Source: Kappaphycus alvarezii
Taxonomy: Eukaryota; Rhodophyta; Florideophyceae; Gigartinales; Solieriaceae
Assembly (NCBI GenBank): GCA_002205965.3
Contig: NADL03000604.1
Location: 496,001 to 560,000, forward strand
Direction: 5' to 3'
Length of the DNA stretch: 64,000 bases
In this document: positions 11,187-23,989 of the stretch, piece after piece
Layout: each line of letters starts with the position of its first letter
How positions within the stretch are numbered: the stretch's first letter is position 1
Translations under genes and position numbers: made by a program
Notes under the pieces: generated by a model
What the model saw: the letters and a program-made list of their open reading frames with translations, nothing else
Database searches by the model: none
What the model was told of the DNA's origin: nothing

Positions 11187-12934
11187 ATTTTTAAGTCTCT
11201 GAAATCTCAGTGAATCATATTTGTTGTTACCATAACGATTTATCTTTTCCATTTTCTCTTCTACAAATGAATTATCAAATTTAAGCACATATTTGGGACG
11301 ATGAATCATTGGTATCAACGGATCCTCTCGTAATAAGAATAGGGGCTCTCCGGTCAGCATGTTTTGCCCTTTCAATAAATTATGGCAATTATACTTTTGA
11401 AGGATGTTTAATATGTTTTGAATACCAGAATATAGTCAAAATATCAATATATTGGCACTCTCTAGACTTCTATCTACATATTGGTGATGATTCTGCGAAT
11501 AAAATTTCTGAGAACGGAAAAAGAGATAATAAAGGGCTTATATCTTTGATACTCTTTGCTAGCGTTTGTTGGCATGTAATCCGCAATTTATTCAGCTCTG
11601 AATCACATAGATTACTCAAACTAGTTCTCTGGTTGATATTGTGAACTTTTTCCAAGATGTACCACCAAAAGGAAATATTCGTGGGACGTTCAGAAAAACT
11701 GGTCTGCAGGAGAAGTTTCTATAATTCATTCAAATTGGAAATCTCTTCTTGGCTTTATGTTATTTCAGATAAGGCTACTTAAACTCATAAAAAACCTCTG
11801 ACCGAGTTCTACTCTACATCATTTGTATTTAATCCTTACAAACCGAGATAAACCTGTAATGTATACTACCATAAATCTTAAATACTAGTATCGAAAAATG
11901 CCTTTGCTAAAAATACATTGAGTTTATTTCTCATTTGATATAATTAAAATTGCTGACCTGCAGTAAATGGTTAGATAATTTACCTTTTACTGGAAAGCAG
12001 TTTTTCCTTAAGATTAAATTTTCGTCTATGCTAGTATAGCTTGTTAAAATTATTTTCTCATCATCCCAATGCCAGTATATCACTTTTTCCCTTCACATCT
12101 GTATACGTATTGAATCAAGGTAATATAATTTGCCGCGGTATATGAATAACACATACTAAGATTTTTACTAAAGAGGGAGGCAGCCATTCCCGCTCTCGAA
12201 TACTTTTTGCCTGTAAGACTGTGCGTATATTCAAACCTGATGGGTTTTTCCCGTTTCTCATTCTTTTGAAATGTAAGGTGTGAATGGAGTATGTTATTAG
12301 GTTGAATGCGATATTAATAATTGGTAAAAATTGTTGATTCGTGAGACATTATAGCTGGGAGTTGTTAACAGGTTCAATAGAGAGATTGATCAAGAGCATA
12401 TGTATAGGGGCGTCGAAATTGACAAATTGCGTCTGATTGAGATAAAAACGGCAAAAAGTACATTTATTTCACTAAAATAGGTATTTTAGTGCACATTCTT
12501 AAAGACAAAATAAAACATGAGTGAAGAGAATGAGACATTACAAAGAGGATGGAACTTTAAGTTTACCAAATGTGCCAACAAGCAACTCACATCTATTGAA
12601 CTAAAATCATCATTTTTCGATTTTTCTTGTTGTAATAGAATGACAGAAGTAACTTGGTGAGATCTTTACAGAGAGAATTAAAATGGGGATAATTTCATTT
12701 TTTCGAGAGCTCTTAAATGTGGATATAAAGTATGGTCATGGATTAAATTATTGCTTTGTAATGGATCGATGAGTCGATTTCGGCTATATTATTTTTATTC
12801 GATATTTTATCTTTATGTATATAGCCTGAAGTTATCCAAAATGACCAATATTGATTTCTTTTCGCTTATGAAAAGAAAAATTCCCCAATTCATCCCACAA
12901 GTACAACAAAAAGTTGTCGACTTCGCTTTTAAGC
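11187..12934. other. A/T-rich stretch, nothing recognised
   Basis: Short frames only. No repeat or RNA gene noticed. Confidence 0.45.
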
Positions 12935-13231
12935 GGATTTAGGACAGGAACTACAGCACAAACTGTCAAGGTGCCTGGTGCCCCCTCCCTGCCCTCCCGC
13001 GACCCAGGTTTCCGATTCCAGCCTCTGGTTTTCGACTCCCTCGGTGCCCGTTCTCCGGAGACCGCACTATTCATCGAAGAGTTTGTACCACGTGTAGCCC
13101 GGAAATGCCACACCTCGGACGCTACGATTCGCATACGCATTTACCAGCGTATCAGTTGCACTTTGTGGTCGTCGGTGGCTATGGCCATCATATCGCGCTT
13201 CACTGCACGTGACCGATATGATCCATCCAGT
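12935..13231 (+). mobile_element. possible C-terminal fragment of a non-LTR-type retroelement ORF
   Basis: An abruptly G/C-richer patch encodes a frame (12914-13234) whose downstream part, GFRFQPLVFDSLGARSPE followed by an Arg/Ala/Leu-rich helical tail ending ARDRYD, resembles the extreme C-terminus of RT-bearing ORFs in many algal and invertebrate retroelements (a 'F.PLVFDSLG' motif then a basic helix). No RT core is present, so at best this is a truncated end. The resemblance is from memory of the motif and unverified. Confidence 0.35.
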
Positions 13232-13845
13232 TAGTTCTTAACTGAATAGTCGGTCAGTCGGTGCACACTCAAGATAAGTAATGAGTTAAGACTTCTCTCT
13301 CTGTTCTCAGGAATTTCTTTATTCTCTTTTTCGAGAAGCTGTTATTTTCTTAATTCCAGAGTATACGAAAAGTAGAATATGTTATACAACTTTTTTGCAG
13401 CAATGACTCCCGATGGATTTCGGTTATCTTCAAGGATAACAAAAATATACTTCGCAATATTTTTACTGTGAGTCTTTTCAGATGCTTATAGTTTGTAGCC
13501 GGCGATAGCCCCTTATTCTTCATCATCACACAAAATGGAAGTATGTCATTTTTTGGGTTTTTTCCGGCTCAGGAAACGCTATTCTCTCAGGACTGCTATA
13601 TAATCAAAACTATGGTGGTCGTACAAATACTTTGCACCGGCATTTTCTTGGGTCTGCTTACGAAAATCACAACGGAGACTGGATTTTTCAATAAGTCTGT
13701 CCTTCAATTTATTGATGAATGTAAAAATGCTGTAAGTTACAACTAAGATAAAGGAAAATGGCGCTCGCTGGAAATTCTGAAGTATAATTTTTTGTTGCAG
13801 GTTGATTAAATATTCATGAGTTGTTTGCTCCAATTTACGATGAAT

Positions 13846-14056
13846 TGATTTGGTTCTTTCATTTTTGAAAAGGGGGAAAAGGTTTGGGTGTTTTACTCTT
13901 GGAAGATATATCCGGTCTATCCCATGGTTTTCCAGACAACCGCAATCAACTCAAAAAGGGGATACCGACACAGTAATGGGGAAAGAACTACGCTCCCTAA
14001 AATGCTACTTTCAGGCCAGGTGAAAAGTGCAGTTCGGCTATCCCCCAGTGTATGCT
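13846..14056. repeat. dispersed repeat family copy (related to 56963-57612)
   Basis: GATTTGGTTCTTTCATTTTTGAAAAG at about 13847 corresponds to 57556-57580. A diverged block at about 13880-13920 (TTTGGGTGTTTTACTC...GGAAGAT) corresponds to 56970-57003. GAAAAGTGCAGTTCGGCTAT at 14022 corresponds to 57576-57594. The matched blocks are arranged differently in the two places. Confidence 0.6.
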
Positions 14057-14895
14057 AGACATGTTCGGGATAATGGGCAATGTGACTCAATTTATTGACT
14101 TGAGCCCGGCGATCTCACTACTTAACCAAAATCCTGGGACCGTATTCTAGTTCTATCATGCTTTAATAATTGTCTACTACGGTGGCGAAATTTGTGTGGT
14201 ATCTATGAAAGTCTGTGGAAGGGAATATCGACAGAATCTGTAGTTTAGAGGACCAGACAAGGGTAAAACATCAATCGAATATTTGCTTTACAAAAAGAGT
14301 AGAATTGGGCTCTCAAAGTAGAAGGCCGGGGCGAAGTATACGGTTAGTTGAAATGAATGTGCGTTATATTGCAACAGCCCACAGCTCGGTATTATCTTGT
14401 TCAACACAGAAGCCACCGGTTGCAAAGCGGAAAAGAGCAAGTTTTGCAAAAGGCAGCGAAAAGTCCATGCATAAAGCCTTGCAATAACATTGATGCATTC
14501 CTTCTAGAGCGATTTGTGCCGGTCAGCGTCAGCCTTTTTCTGTGGCGAAGCACACTTCTTTGTTGCAGTAATAATTGGGGATACTACACTATTGGAGGCT
14601 TCAAGATAGTACATCTAATCGAGTTCCTTGCCTAAGGCTGCTCACGGGGGTCCTCGCTGTGAAGGGAGTACGCACAGGCTAATAGATAAACGAAAGGTTC
14701 ATTCAATAGGCGGCTTCATATTGCAACTAGTGGACAGGTTCCGGTGAGACTGCTCAGTAATGCACTAAGCTGCGTTCATATGCCTAATTTGTTCTAGAAA
14801 TTGTTATTTCTCCTGGACTTTATAATTATTTTGATGTTTGGATCACTAGTTGCAAAAGTCCGGCCTTCTACATTTGGTGAACGCAGCGGAGATAG

Positions 14896-14997
14896 TGCTG
14901 TGCTGGCAAGTGCGCACATGCTGCGCTGGCGAGTGCGCGCATATTAGCCTGTACGTTATCGGGATGTGCTACCGCCGTTATCGGGATGTGCTACCGC
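14896..14997. repeat. two consecutive short tandem duplications
   Basis: A 23-bp unit (TGCTGTGCTGGCAAGTGCGC...) occurs at 14896-14918 and 14919-14941 with a few mismatches. Twelve bases further on, a 22-bp unit (CGTTATCGGGATGTGCTACC...) is perfectly duplicated at 14954-14975 and 14976-14997. Confidence 0.9.
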
Positions 14998-15953
14998 TGA
15001 ATATTAAAGATTCGCAGTCTTACCCTGAGCACGCCATGAAGAATATACACGTATCTGGGAAGAACCGCTCTGTACAAGCCATTGCATTGGTATTTTATAC
15101 CGAGCCTGATTGGTTGCGGAGACATATATCTCTGCAAAAAACAAACGCTTTTGCCCAATGTTTGAGTGGAGTGCTTCTGGTCATTGGAAAGTAGCCATTT
15201 TTTGCCTTCAAGCGCTGAAACCAGAAGGGGACATAGCGGTCTGTCCACTGCGAGACTTCGTTTGGGAGATTAGGGATCCCGTCTGAAACGCCAACAGTAA
15301 AGCCCTTCGTGATCCCCTTGTTACCAGAGCCTTAATAGAGATGCTTTGCTACATACTGTACAGTACAGTATATCCGGCCGCTACCTACTGTACTGTGGAA
15401 AAGCAGTGAGGATTTTTCTACCGAAATTCATGAATACTCAGTTTATTGCCATTGAAAGGAAAATTTACCATTTAATCGGGTCAAATTTTCTGGGCAATAT
15501 ACTGAACGACCGGGTCTATGCTTACAGTTAGTAGCTAACTGGGTGGTCAACGTCAGCCGCGTGCAATGGTGAAATGGAGCGGGAAATTACCGCCACAGCA
15601 ACAGCGGACCTGATGACGGCGCAAAGGCGCTGGGAGATGCGAGGACGAGTAAGTTCCGAGAAGCTCTGATAGTGTCGCGCAATGGCCGGAAAAAACTCGA
15701 TCCGAAAAAAGTATTTTCCAAATGATAACTGGCAGTCGCACTTTTTGTAAATGATAGAACATCATTCCCTCCCTTTTGTTTCAGACTTGAAAAAAATAGC
15801 GGTGTTTTTGGAAGTGAAATTGCAAATTACAATTGTCACAACTTATCAGAAAAGTAAGCCCCACCTCCAGTAATTCGACCCAAGCTTGATGGGTTTGAGT
15901 ACCGTCCCGCGCATTATTTAGCCCTGATTTCGATTGATCATGCAGTTGAAAAC

Positions 15954-15999
15954 TGGGGAATTTTTGGTCATTTTAATGTATGGAGGATATGGTCGGTTG
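15954..15999. repeat. dispersed repeat family copy (matches 56963-57010)
   Basis: GGGGAATTTTTGGTCATTTT followed by AATGTATGGAGGATATGGTCGGTTG is nearly the same as 56963-57010. The tail GGATATGGTCGGTTG is also found near 8824. Confidence 0.75.
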
Positions 16000-17654
16000 T
16001 ATCGACTCCGCTGGAAGTGCGTTGCGCGGGGCAAGTCGTCCCTGGGAATTGTAACACTGAACTGTTGAACACTGTGTAATCTGTTTTTCAAAAAGTCAGA
16101 ATGGCGAATATCGGTTGAGCATTGCACCTTGGCGCTCAAAAAGCTTGGTGTCCCTTCGAGTACGACATTTGAAGTTAAGCCGTCTCTATTGAATTTCTGC
16201 TGGATCGTCTCAGCTTATGGCGACCGCATAATTTGGAATCGAGAAGCAGTTAAGCCATTCAATCCCGTACACAACCGCGCTGGGCATCTTGGCATGCCGC
16301 AATTTCTTTTTGGAGTGAACCACGCCTTGCTTACATCCATGTGAATGTGTAACCTTTGAATGAAAACCTCTCGATGCTCTGTTACATGAAATATAAATTC
16401 GGCGGAACCGCGAAATATGCGGCATCACTTATCGATTGATTGATAATTGACTGCTAGATGTACAGTAGTTGAGCGGAATAACGGTGCGATGGTACGCACT
16501 ACGTTGCCTTGAGGCTTGACCCAGGCCAGCCATCGGTAAGTTTGCATTCCAATGGACGGGACGGCCGCTACTGCACCTGCTGCATTCCGTGCATCATTGC
16601 CCGCCCAACACAGATGTCCTTTTCCTCAACTGTCTCGGTTGCGAATATTCACAGAAACAGCCTTTTATCTGACCATTTCAATAAATTTCTACCTTTCCAG
16701 CTCTAAACCGCACGTAGTTGACTTCAAAATACTGTACGCCACTGCGCAATTTTAAAATATCTGCTCTAATATTGTATGGTACTGTACGCTATAGCACAAC
16801 GCCCGCAATGTTTACAGAACGCAATGTGGAGATCTGCAAAGACAAACCCCAAATCTTTAGCATACAGTGCACAAGTACAAACTGTCTCGCGATATAGTGC
16901 GGATAGGGTAGTGCACATCCCAAATAGTACTATGCTCTACTTTTCTTAAAAATTCGTGGCAAAATACCATTGAAACACTTTGGTCATTACGCGTGCAGAC
17001 GTTTACAACCCTTATGTTGACAAGAGAATCATGTAGTGCAATGCATCGAGCTCCTCCGACCGGAGTACTATTCGACCGATCCGTTGTTCCGCCCGGTTTC
17101 GTAGCACAGCATTGCACTGTACAGTATTGTATTGTGATGCTTTCTCCCACAGAAATTTCCGCGTGCACATTGTACAGTGGATACATACCCTTTTGTACAG
17201 TCGTGTACACAGTTAAAGTTTCCAAAAATTTAAATACGGCCTTCTTTGCAACTGCCTGCCTGGCAAGTGATCACATCATTGTACGGCGCAACACAACATG
17301 TATGATAAATTCTGACCTATGAGGAACTTGCAGACTTGAAGGCTTGAAAAGCTTGCAACAGCTTGAAGCACTTAACCCTTGCTGCATTCAAAACCATTCA
17401 TGTCCCTAACATAGTTTCCAACTTCTACAGAATTTACATACTGTACGGTACTTGTGGACTCGCAAGGTCGCCTAAATACTTTCCCAGCCTCCGCCCGACA
17501 CAAATCTGCCACGCCGCCGGTTAGTAGCTCTAGAGCGATACTCAAAACCAAAAACAAATAAATTCGAAATACAAAAAAAAAAGTAAGCGACGTGAGACCA
17601 GCAACTACGGTATTTTCCAAATCCAAAAAAATCAGTAAAAATTTCGCATATTAA

Positions 17655-18368
<714 letters not shown>

Positions 18369-18722
18369 TATGTTGAAACTACCTTGCGCCGCTATGCACT
18401 CAAGTATTCGTTGTTTCACATGTTTGATTGTTAGTCTGTTGATTGTTAAGCGGTGAAAAGGTCGTCCTCGAGAAACACTTTGAAATTTCCCCCTCTTTTC
18501 ATTGGCCTGTGTAAATTTTGACGTTTGTGCTTGGCGTGTTGCTCACCCCATGCTTTGGTCTTGTCTGCACCCAAAGGTCTGATTGTAATCAAAACCTTAC
18601 TATAGCTATCCTCACATCTGCACCCGCAATGCCCTCGCGGGCGTAGTTTCGTCTTACCTCTTGACAGCGCATCTTATATGTTCTCCGCTGATTAAACACG
18701 AATATCTTTGCATCTATAACTC
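18369..18722. other. shared 3' intergenic region between convergent H3 and Snu114 genes
   Basis: About 350 bp separating two convergent stop codons. It must contain both polyadenylation regions. No canonical AATAAA was noticed. Confidence 0.5.
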
Positions 18723-21700
18723 TCATAGTAATCGTTGCAAGTCTTCATCCCCGGCCGCAATTTCCGCTAGCAATGGATCTTCAAAGTACCTTGTTAGTAA
18801 AACCTCATCCCCCATCCCTTTTCTTCTTCTGGTCTTAACCATACATTCCCTGGCAAGCTCCCTCCTACCAGCTGGTTCCAAAGCCCGTAGTTCTACAGTA
18901 TTGTCAAGAGGGTCACCAGGCACCAGACCCCAATGATCAAACATTTGCAGACTCATGGCGGATCCATGCGTCAGATTACGTAGGTCCGCTTCAAATCCAA
19001 AAGAATCTAGTACAGGCATGTGCACAACTATTCGCATCAGAGGAGTCCCAGCTACTTCCTTCTCATCCACCACAACTCCGCGCCGTCGACCCACCAACAT
19101 GTAAGCGGCAGATACCATGCTTGGCGCGCAAACTATTTCAGATTTGAACACTGGCTCTACGAGGCGAGGGTTGGCTGTCAAAATGGACGAGTAAACAACT
19201 CGCCGACTCGTCGGTATTATCTGTGCCCCTGACTAGCAAGTTCATTGTCGGCGATTGTTGCGTCAAGCAATCGTACCTTAACCGCCGCACAGGTTCATCC
19301 GCAAGTGGTCCTTCGCGCATAGCCCAGCAGAACCCTTGAACAATCGAATCTCGCACATTGTCAGCTTTTCGTCTTGTGTCTTGAATGAGCACGTCATTAA
19401 GGAGCGCGTTGGGACCACGTTGCGCATCAGGGCCAAATGTCCACAAGGACCTGGCAGCCAACGCATCCCATCCGTGATCGCGAAGGACACTCGGCTCATG
19501 CCCTATTTTTTTAATGGTTCCATCCTCCAGTGACTTGAGGATTTTCTCCTCGAGCGGTTCGGCGATCATGACAAGTTTGCTGCGTCCATTTGGTGTTTCG
19601 GCAAAACATTGCAGCGCGGATGTTTCCGACACAGTCTCCGCGAACGGTACTACAGGGTCTGATACTTTGATGTCAATCTTTCCGTAGGCTTCTCGCAAGT
19701 CTCGTAACACACAATCCATGTATAGTTCCCCGACCCAACAATATTATGCTCTCCACTCTCCTCTACTTTTGTAACGAGTCCTGGATATGATTTCATGCAT
19801 TGTCGCAATGAGGCCACCATCTTTGGAAGATCTGCTGGACGAATCGGTTCGATAGCCACCTTAACTGATGCAGTCGGTAAGAACTCTCGTATAGATCGCA
19901 TGGGATTCGCATGTACACATGCCGCATGTGCTTCAGATACAAGGGTCGCAGACTTGAATACGGTGCGATCTACCCCTTCAATAAGTGCAACTTGCCCAGC
20001 TGTTACCTCTGGCACGGAGACCTTAAATCGCGCACAAGTGAGAAATATTCTCCCAACGGTCACTAGCGATTGGTCCTCCTGTTTGTGACTCTGTGATACC
20101 TATCGCCAAGTACTCGCACTTTGTCCCCTACGCGAAGTTGGCCACTCAATATCCTAACAAGGCAATCGAAGTTGATACCCTTCTCATCAGGAATTAACTT
20201 GGCGACGTAGGCTGTCATTGGAGCGGACGGAGAAGGCTCACACTCAACATTGCCTTTGCCATACATTAGAAGACTTAGAAAAGTCATCTCTCTCATCTTC
20301 TTCCATATTTGTCAACACATTCATTCTACTCGAACCGGCATCAATCGGTGACTTAATGTGCGAGGCAACCATTTCCACAAACCCTGCCACTCCACCCATG
20401 CCAAAGGATCCACCGATCACCTCCCTTAGTAACTGCTTAAGGTCCGAGTCAAGTTCCTTACGATTCACGCAGCCTTGGGTTTTCCCTGTGTGCAGACTCG
20501 CTTCTGATCCAAGTAGGTTGTTCCGTTCTAGAAACTCTGTCAAGTCTTCGATGTCCTGTGAGACCACTGCAGTGTGAAGCTTGTAAAAGGGTTCTAGGAC
20601 AAATTCCACGAAAGTACGAGTTCCATCTCCTACTACTCTATCTGTAAACTTGCGCTTCTCCTTGTCATAATAGATGTCACCCCAGAAGCGTCGTGCAAGT
20701 TGACTTTCTGACAACGGAAAACGACCCGGACCACCGTTCAGTGTGATGTACGTACGAGCAAATTGAGGCAAAGTAAAACAAACTCGTTCGTTTGCTGAGA
20801 GGAACGCGACATTTCCTCGTGCGGGGAAAGCTTCTTCATTCCGTAGGGTGCTATTTTCTCGTTGACGGTTTCGACAATATGTCTAATCTTGTGATACCCG
20901 TCACTCGGCGGAATTCGCAGCTCCATGCATAGGCGATCTAGCTTGGAAATGACGAGGACAATATCCAGCTGCATCTCCGCAGCCTTTTCAAGTACAGCTT
21001 CGGTACCCATCATTACGCCTTCCGCCACATCGACGAATACGACAACGCCATCCGCAAGAAGCATGCCTGCAACCGCCTCATCCATGAAGTTGACGTGGCC
21101 AGGAGTATCTAGAATTGTGAAACCAAAAGACTTGTCGCGCAAGTCTTGCAGCAGAAAAGTCGCTGCCGTTGTTTTAACAGAGATTTTCAAGGCCTGCTCA
21201 TCCCTTCTGGTGTCCATATACCTAACGGGAAGATCGCGATCGTCCAGCTTACCCCACGGCATTTCATGGGAGGCGTCAAAGAGCATATCTGCGAAAGAAG
21301 TTTTTCCATGGTGCAAATGTCCAACCAATGCGATATTTCTAATAAGACCAGGTGCCTTGAGCACTGCCGAAGTTAGATACGCCCTGCTATACTTGGCTGA
21401 CGGTATGGTGTCCTCTTTCTCATGAAGTCCAGAGGAGGGCTCGACGACTGGTGCAATGATGGGCTCAGCGATGTCCTGAGCATCCTCCTCCTCAACAAGA
21501 ACCTCTGTATTGGGTCCAAAGACTTCCTCGCAGATGGATAATACTGCTTGTCTTCGGCCAGTACGATTGCTGTCGAGGATGGTTCCTGAGCTGGAGCATC
21601 ATTGGGAATGAGATCGGATGCTACTTGACCATTCTGAGGGTTGGGTTTATCCAAACCTGGCTCATGCAAGTTATTTTGTCCTTGGTTCGTCCCTTTGGAA

Positions 21701-21792
21701 TTTTCAGGCAGTTGCAGGGAATCTGAGTCAGAATCCGATTTATCAGGCCCGATATAATTACCAAAGTCGTCGTACAGGTCCTCTACATCCAT
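18723..21792 (-). CDS. U5 snRNP GTPase Snu114/EFTUD2 (frame broken by seven single-base indels)
   Basis: EF-2-like GTPase of the U5 snRNP that drives spliceosome activation and disassembly with Brr2 and Prp8. The start at 21792 is set by MDVEDLYDDFGNYIGPD, the conserved acidic Snu114 N-terminus, although the frame stays open further upstream. G1 is GHLHHGKTS (about residue 157), G3 DTPGHVNF (about 228), and G4 reads SKLD rather than NKxD (about 282). EF-2 domains II-V follow, with VEESGEH, DSIVQGF, PGDPLD and the C-terminal KTRRRKG. The frame is interrupted near 21530, 20822, 20281, 20086, 19729, 19284 and 19227, six apparent losses and one gain, mostly in short homopolymer or G/C runs. Corrected for these the gene is about 1025 codons, slightly longer than human (972 aa). 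No in-frame stop or intron is seen within the conserved blocks. Convergent with H3, divergent from uL22m. Confidence 0.93.
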
Positions 21793-22458
21793 CTCGCGCG
21801 GAAAGAAATTAGACTGTGAAAAACGTTCAAACGTCGTTTCTCGAGGGTTCCCCCTCGGATGATGATTGTTCCAATGAGATGGGACGTGTATTCCGTCTCG
21901 CGTGGTTACGATTGGACGGAGGGAAGTGGGATGAGAAGTGGACCTCCGGAGGACAATGCTCCAAACGATGAGAGGAGATGAAACTCCAATCGAGGACAGG
22001 TACACAGAGTAAGTAATAGGGTATTCTCTCCACAGGCGATGGCTGAACGCAATGGGAGATGGAATAAATGGGAAAGCAGCGAGAACGGGAGCCAAATAAA
22101 AAGCCTGTAAACGTTGAATCTCAGTAGACCCAACACAATGTTGCTGTCCCCTCAAACTTACATCAACACGCAGATATCGGCAAGCTCCGAGTAAAAGTGG
22201 TACAAGACGGGTGCGGAGAACTGGGATTCAGAGCGAAAACTTGGACTTTTCAGGATTTGAACGGAAGTGTTTGGAATGAGGCTGAATCAAACATGTCTTA
22301 GTTGGGTTGATGTGAGCCGGTTTCCACCACCTCAAGTGACTGTTTTTGCACATGTCGATTGGCGCCAGTCAGGCAATACAGCTACAGTACCGAACTGTTT
22401 GCTTTTTCGCGCCACACCGTGGTCGGCAGATCAAATTTCTCAGCCGCCACTTTGCAAA

Positions 22459-22476
22459 CTGTACAGTACTGTACAG
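22459..22476. promoter_or_regulatory. 18-bp perfect palindrome in a divergent promoter
   Basis: CTGTACAGTACTGTACAG is its own reverse complement. It lies in the roughly 960-bp region between the divergent Snu114 and uL22m start codons. Shorter relatives (ACTGTACAGT, TACAGTAC) are scattered over the gene island. Confidence 0.6.
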
Positions 22477-22752
22477 AACAGTGCTGAAATGGATCTGCTA
22501 CCTGGAATATTTGTACACGATCTGTTCATGCAACATTTACAGTAAAGCACAGTACTGCACTGTAAGTTACTGCAGGCTTGCTAAGCGGACACCTACGCAC
22601 TACCGTGGGTAGCTCAAACGATCCGGAATAAACGCCATCCTTCGTTTCAGCGGCACCCGTTTCAAACATCCAAATTGTTTGCGGGGAGAAGGGAATCTGG
22701 CTCAGCATCGGAGGCCATTCATATGCTTCACAGTTGACGTCGTCGCCTCAGA

Positions 22753-23487
22753 ATGATTTCTCGCTCGCTGCGATCAGTCTTTACCCTGTGCGCTAGACGT
22801 CTGGCAACCGCTACTTCTTCGGCACTACCGGAAACTACTTCACCTGATGTCCTCACCGAATTTACAATTCCTCGGAAACGGGACTGGCCTGTAGATCATC
22901 GAGGCGAGGAGATTCGCACGGCAAAGGCCCGTCGATTTGGAATCTCAACATCAGATAAGAAACTGAACCTCGTTGCAAAGCTCGTAAGAGGTTTGACGAT
23001 TCACGAGGCGGAGCGACAACTTGTTGGATGTCGGAAGAAGCATTCAGATGTGCTGTTGAAGACTATTGCTGCCGCTGTCACCAACGCGCGTTACTTTAGG
23101 TTGCGAGAAGATCGCTTGGTAGTGAGTCAAGCTTTTGTCGGGAAGGGCAAGTATTTGAAACGGATTCGTCCGTGGCATGGGAAGGGACGCTTTGGAATTG
23201 AGCACAAGAAGTATGCTCACCTTACTGTTATACTCAGAGAATTAGACGAGGAGCTGTGGGAGGCGTCTGTGTTGCCGCAGTATGTTCACATGCGCTACCG
23301 CGATCCTAAACGCCAAAGGTTAGACGACCGAGATCATCCAATTCATGAATCGAATCGCGTTTCGTTTCACAGTCAGTTGGATGCCAGCTTTTGGGATACG
23401 AGGAAACGGATAGAAGGACTGCGAGAGTTGCTCAAGGGAACGGATGGTACAGATGCGCCGACGCCGGCTGAACCGACTGTTTCGTAG
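22753..23487 (+). CDS. mitochondrial large-subunit ribosomal protein uL22
   Basis: Intact 244-residue frame without introns. Residues 1-25 (MISRSLRSVFTLCARRLATA) are Arg/Ser/Ala-rich, lack acidic residues and look like a mitochondrial targeting presequence. The uL22 fold spans about residues 60-165: RRFGISTSDKKLNLVAKLVR, the EAERQL helix, LLKTIAAAVTNAR, and the long beta-hairpin/arm segment GKYLKRIRPWHGKGR leading to KKYAHLTVIL. This protein lines the exit tunnel of the mitoribosome and contacts 23S-like rRNA. The 80-residue charged C-terminal extension is longer than in bacterial L22 (about 110 residues), as is common in mitochondrial versions. The first ATG is chosen because it begins the presequence. 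A plastid protein is less likely, given the presequence composition and C-terminal extension. Confidence 0.9.
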   Translation: MISRSLRSVFTLCARRLATATSSALPETTSPDVLTEFTIPRKRDWPVDHRGEEIRTAKARRFGISTSDKKLNLVAKLVRGLTIHEAERQLVGCRKKHSDVLLKTIAAAVTNARYFRLREDRLVVSQAFVGKGKYLKRIRPWHGKGRFGIEHKKYAHLTVILRELDEELWEASVLPQYVHMRYRDPKRQRLDDRDHPIHESNRVSFHSQLDASFWDTRKRIEGLRELLKGTDGTDAPTPAEPTVS

Positions 23488-23989
23488 AAATCTCTTATGA
23501 TAACAGGAAAAGTAGCAGCGATGTCTAAATGTTTGTTTCTCTAGCTACGCAAAGTTACAGAGTCGGTCAATATGCCCTTTCTCAAGTGTTGGAGTACGTC
23601 GTGAATGCCATCCGTCGGCATCCTAGGGATAGGCACACACCATATGTCGGATGCATCAATCGCGAGGCAATGACTCTCTTATTGAAATACACGTAATTCA
23701 GCTTGATCTAATTGCCACTAGTGCCCACAACTAGGGACTCTGCCTCAGCTTTTGTAGATACTTCTACTTTCTAAGCAGTTGCAGAACCCCACCAGTCCAA
23801 CCCAAGAGAGAACGATCTATGCAACAATGAGCGCGGTCGCAGGCTGTTTGTCGATGTTAATGGTCCTCACGACACTACGAAACATCGCACGACCACGAAT
23901 GTATCATCTTGGATCGGCATCCTTACGTCGAACTGGCGTCGCATCCTCGGATTAATCCCCTCATAAATCGTTCTCATATCAACAACCCA
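23488..23989. other. 3' intergenic region between convergent uL22m and PFD6 genes
   Basis: About 500 bp with no gene seen. It must carry both 3' ends. Confidence 0.5.

Larger units (their letters stand above)
13240..17640. other. intergenic region with dispersed repeats and small duplications, no recognised gene
   Basis: No known protein found. A frame at 13543-13746 ends at a candidate donor (GTAAGT at 13732) and could splice to GTT-GAT-TAA at 13801, but the product is unknown. The region holds repeat-family copies (13846-14056, 15954-15999), tandem duplications (14896-14997) and many TACAGTAC-type motifs (15356-17450). Confidence 0.5.

Noticed and set aside
16857-17322. Long overlapping frames on both strands (122 and 109 codons)
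   Set aside because: No family signature, neither has a credible start context, and the segment is full of TACAGT motifs, so it is more likely regulatory or repeat-derived.
21793-22155. N-terminal extension of Snu114 in the same frame
   Set aside because: The frame is open but hydrophobic and low-quality. The conserved protein starts at MDVEDLYDDFGNYIGP (21792).
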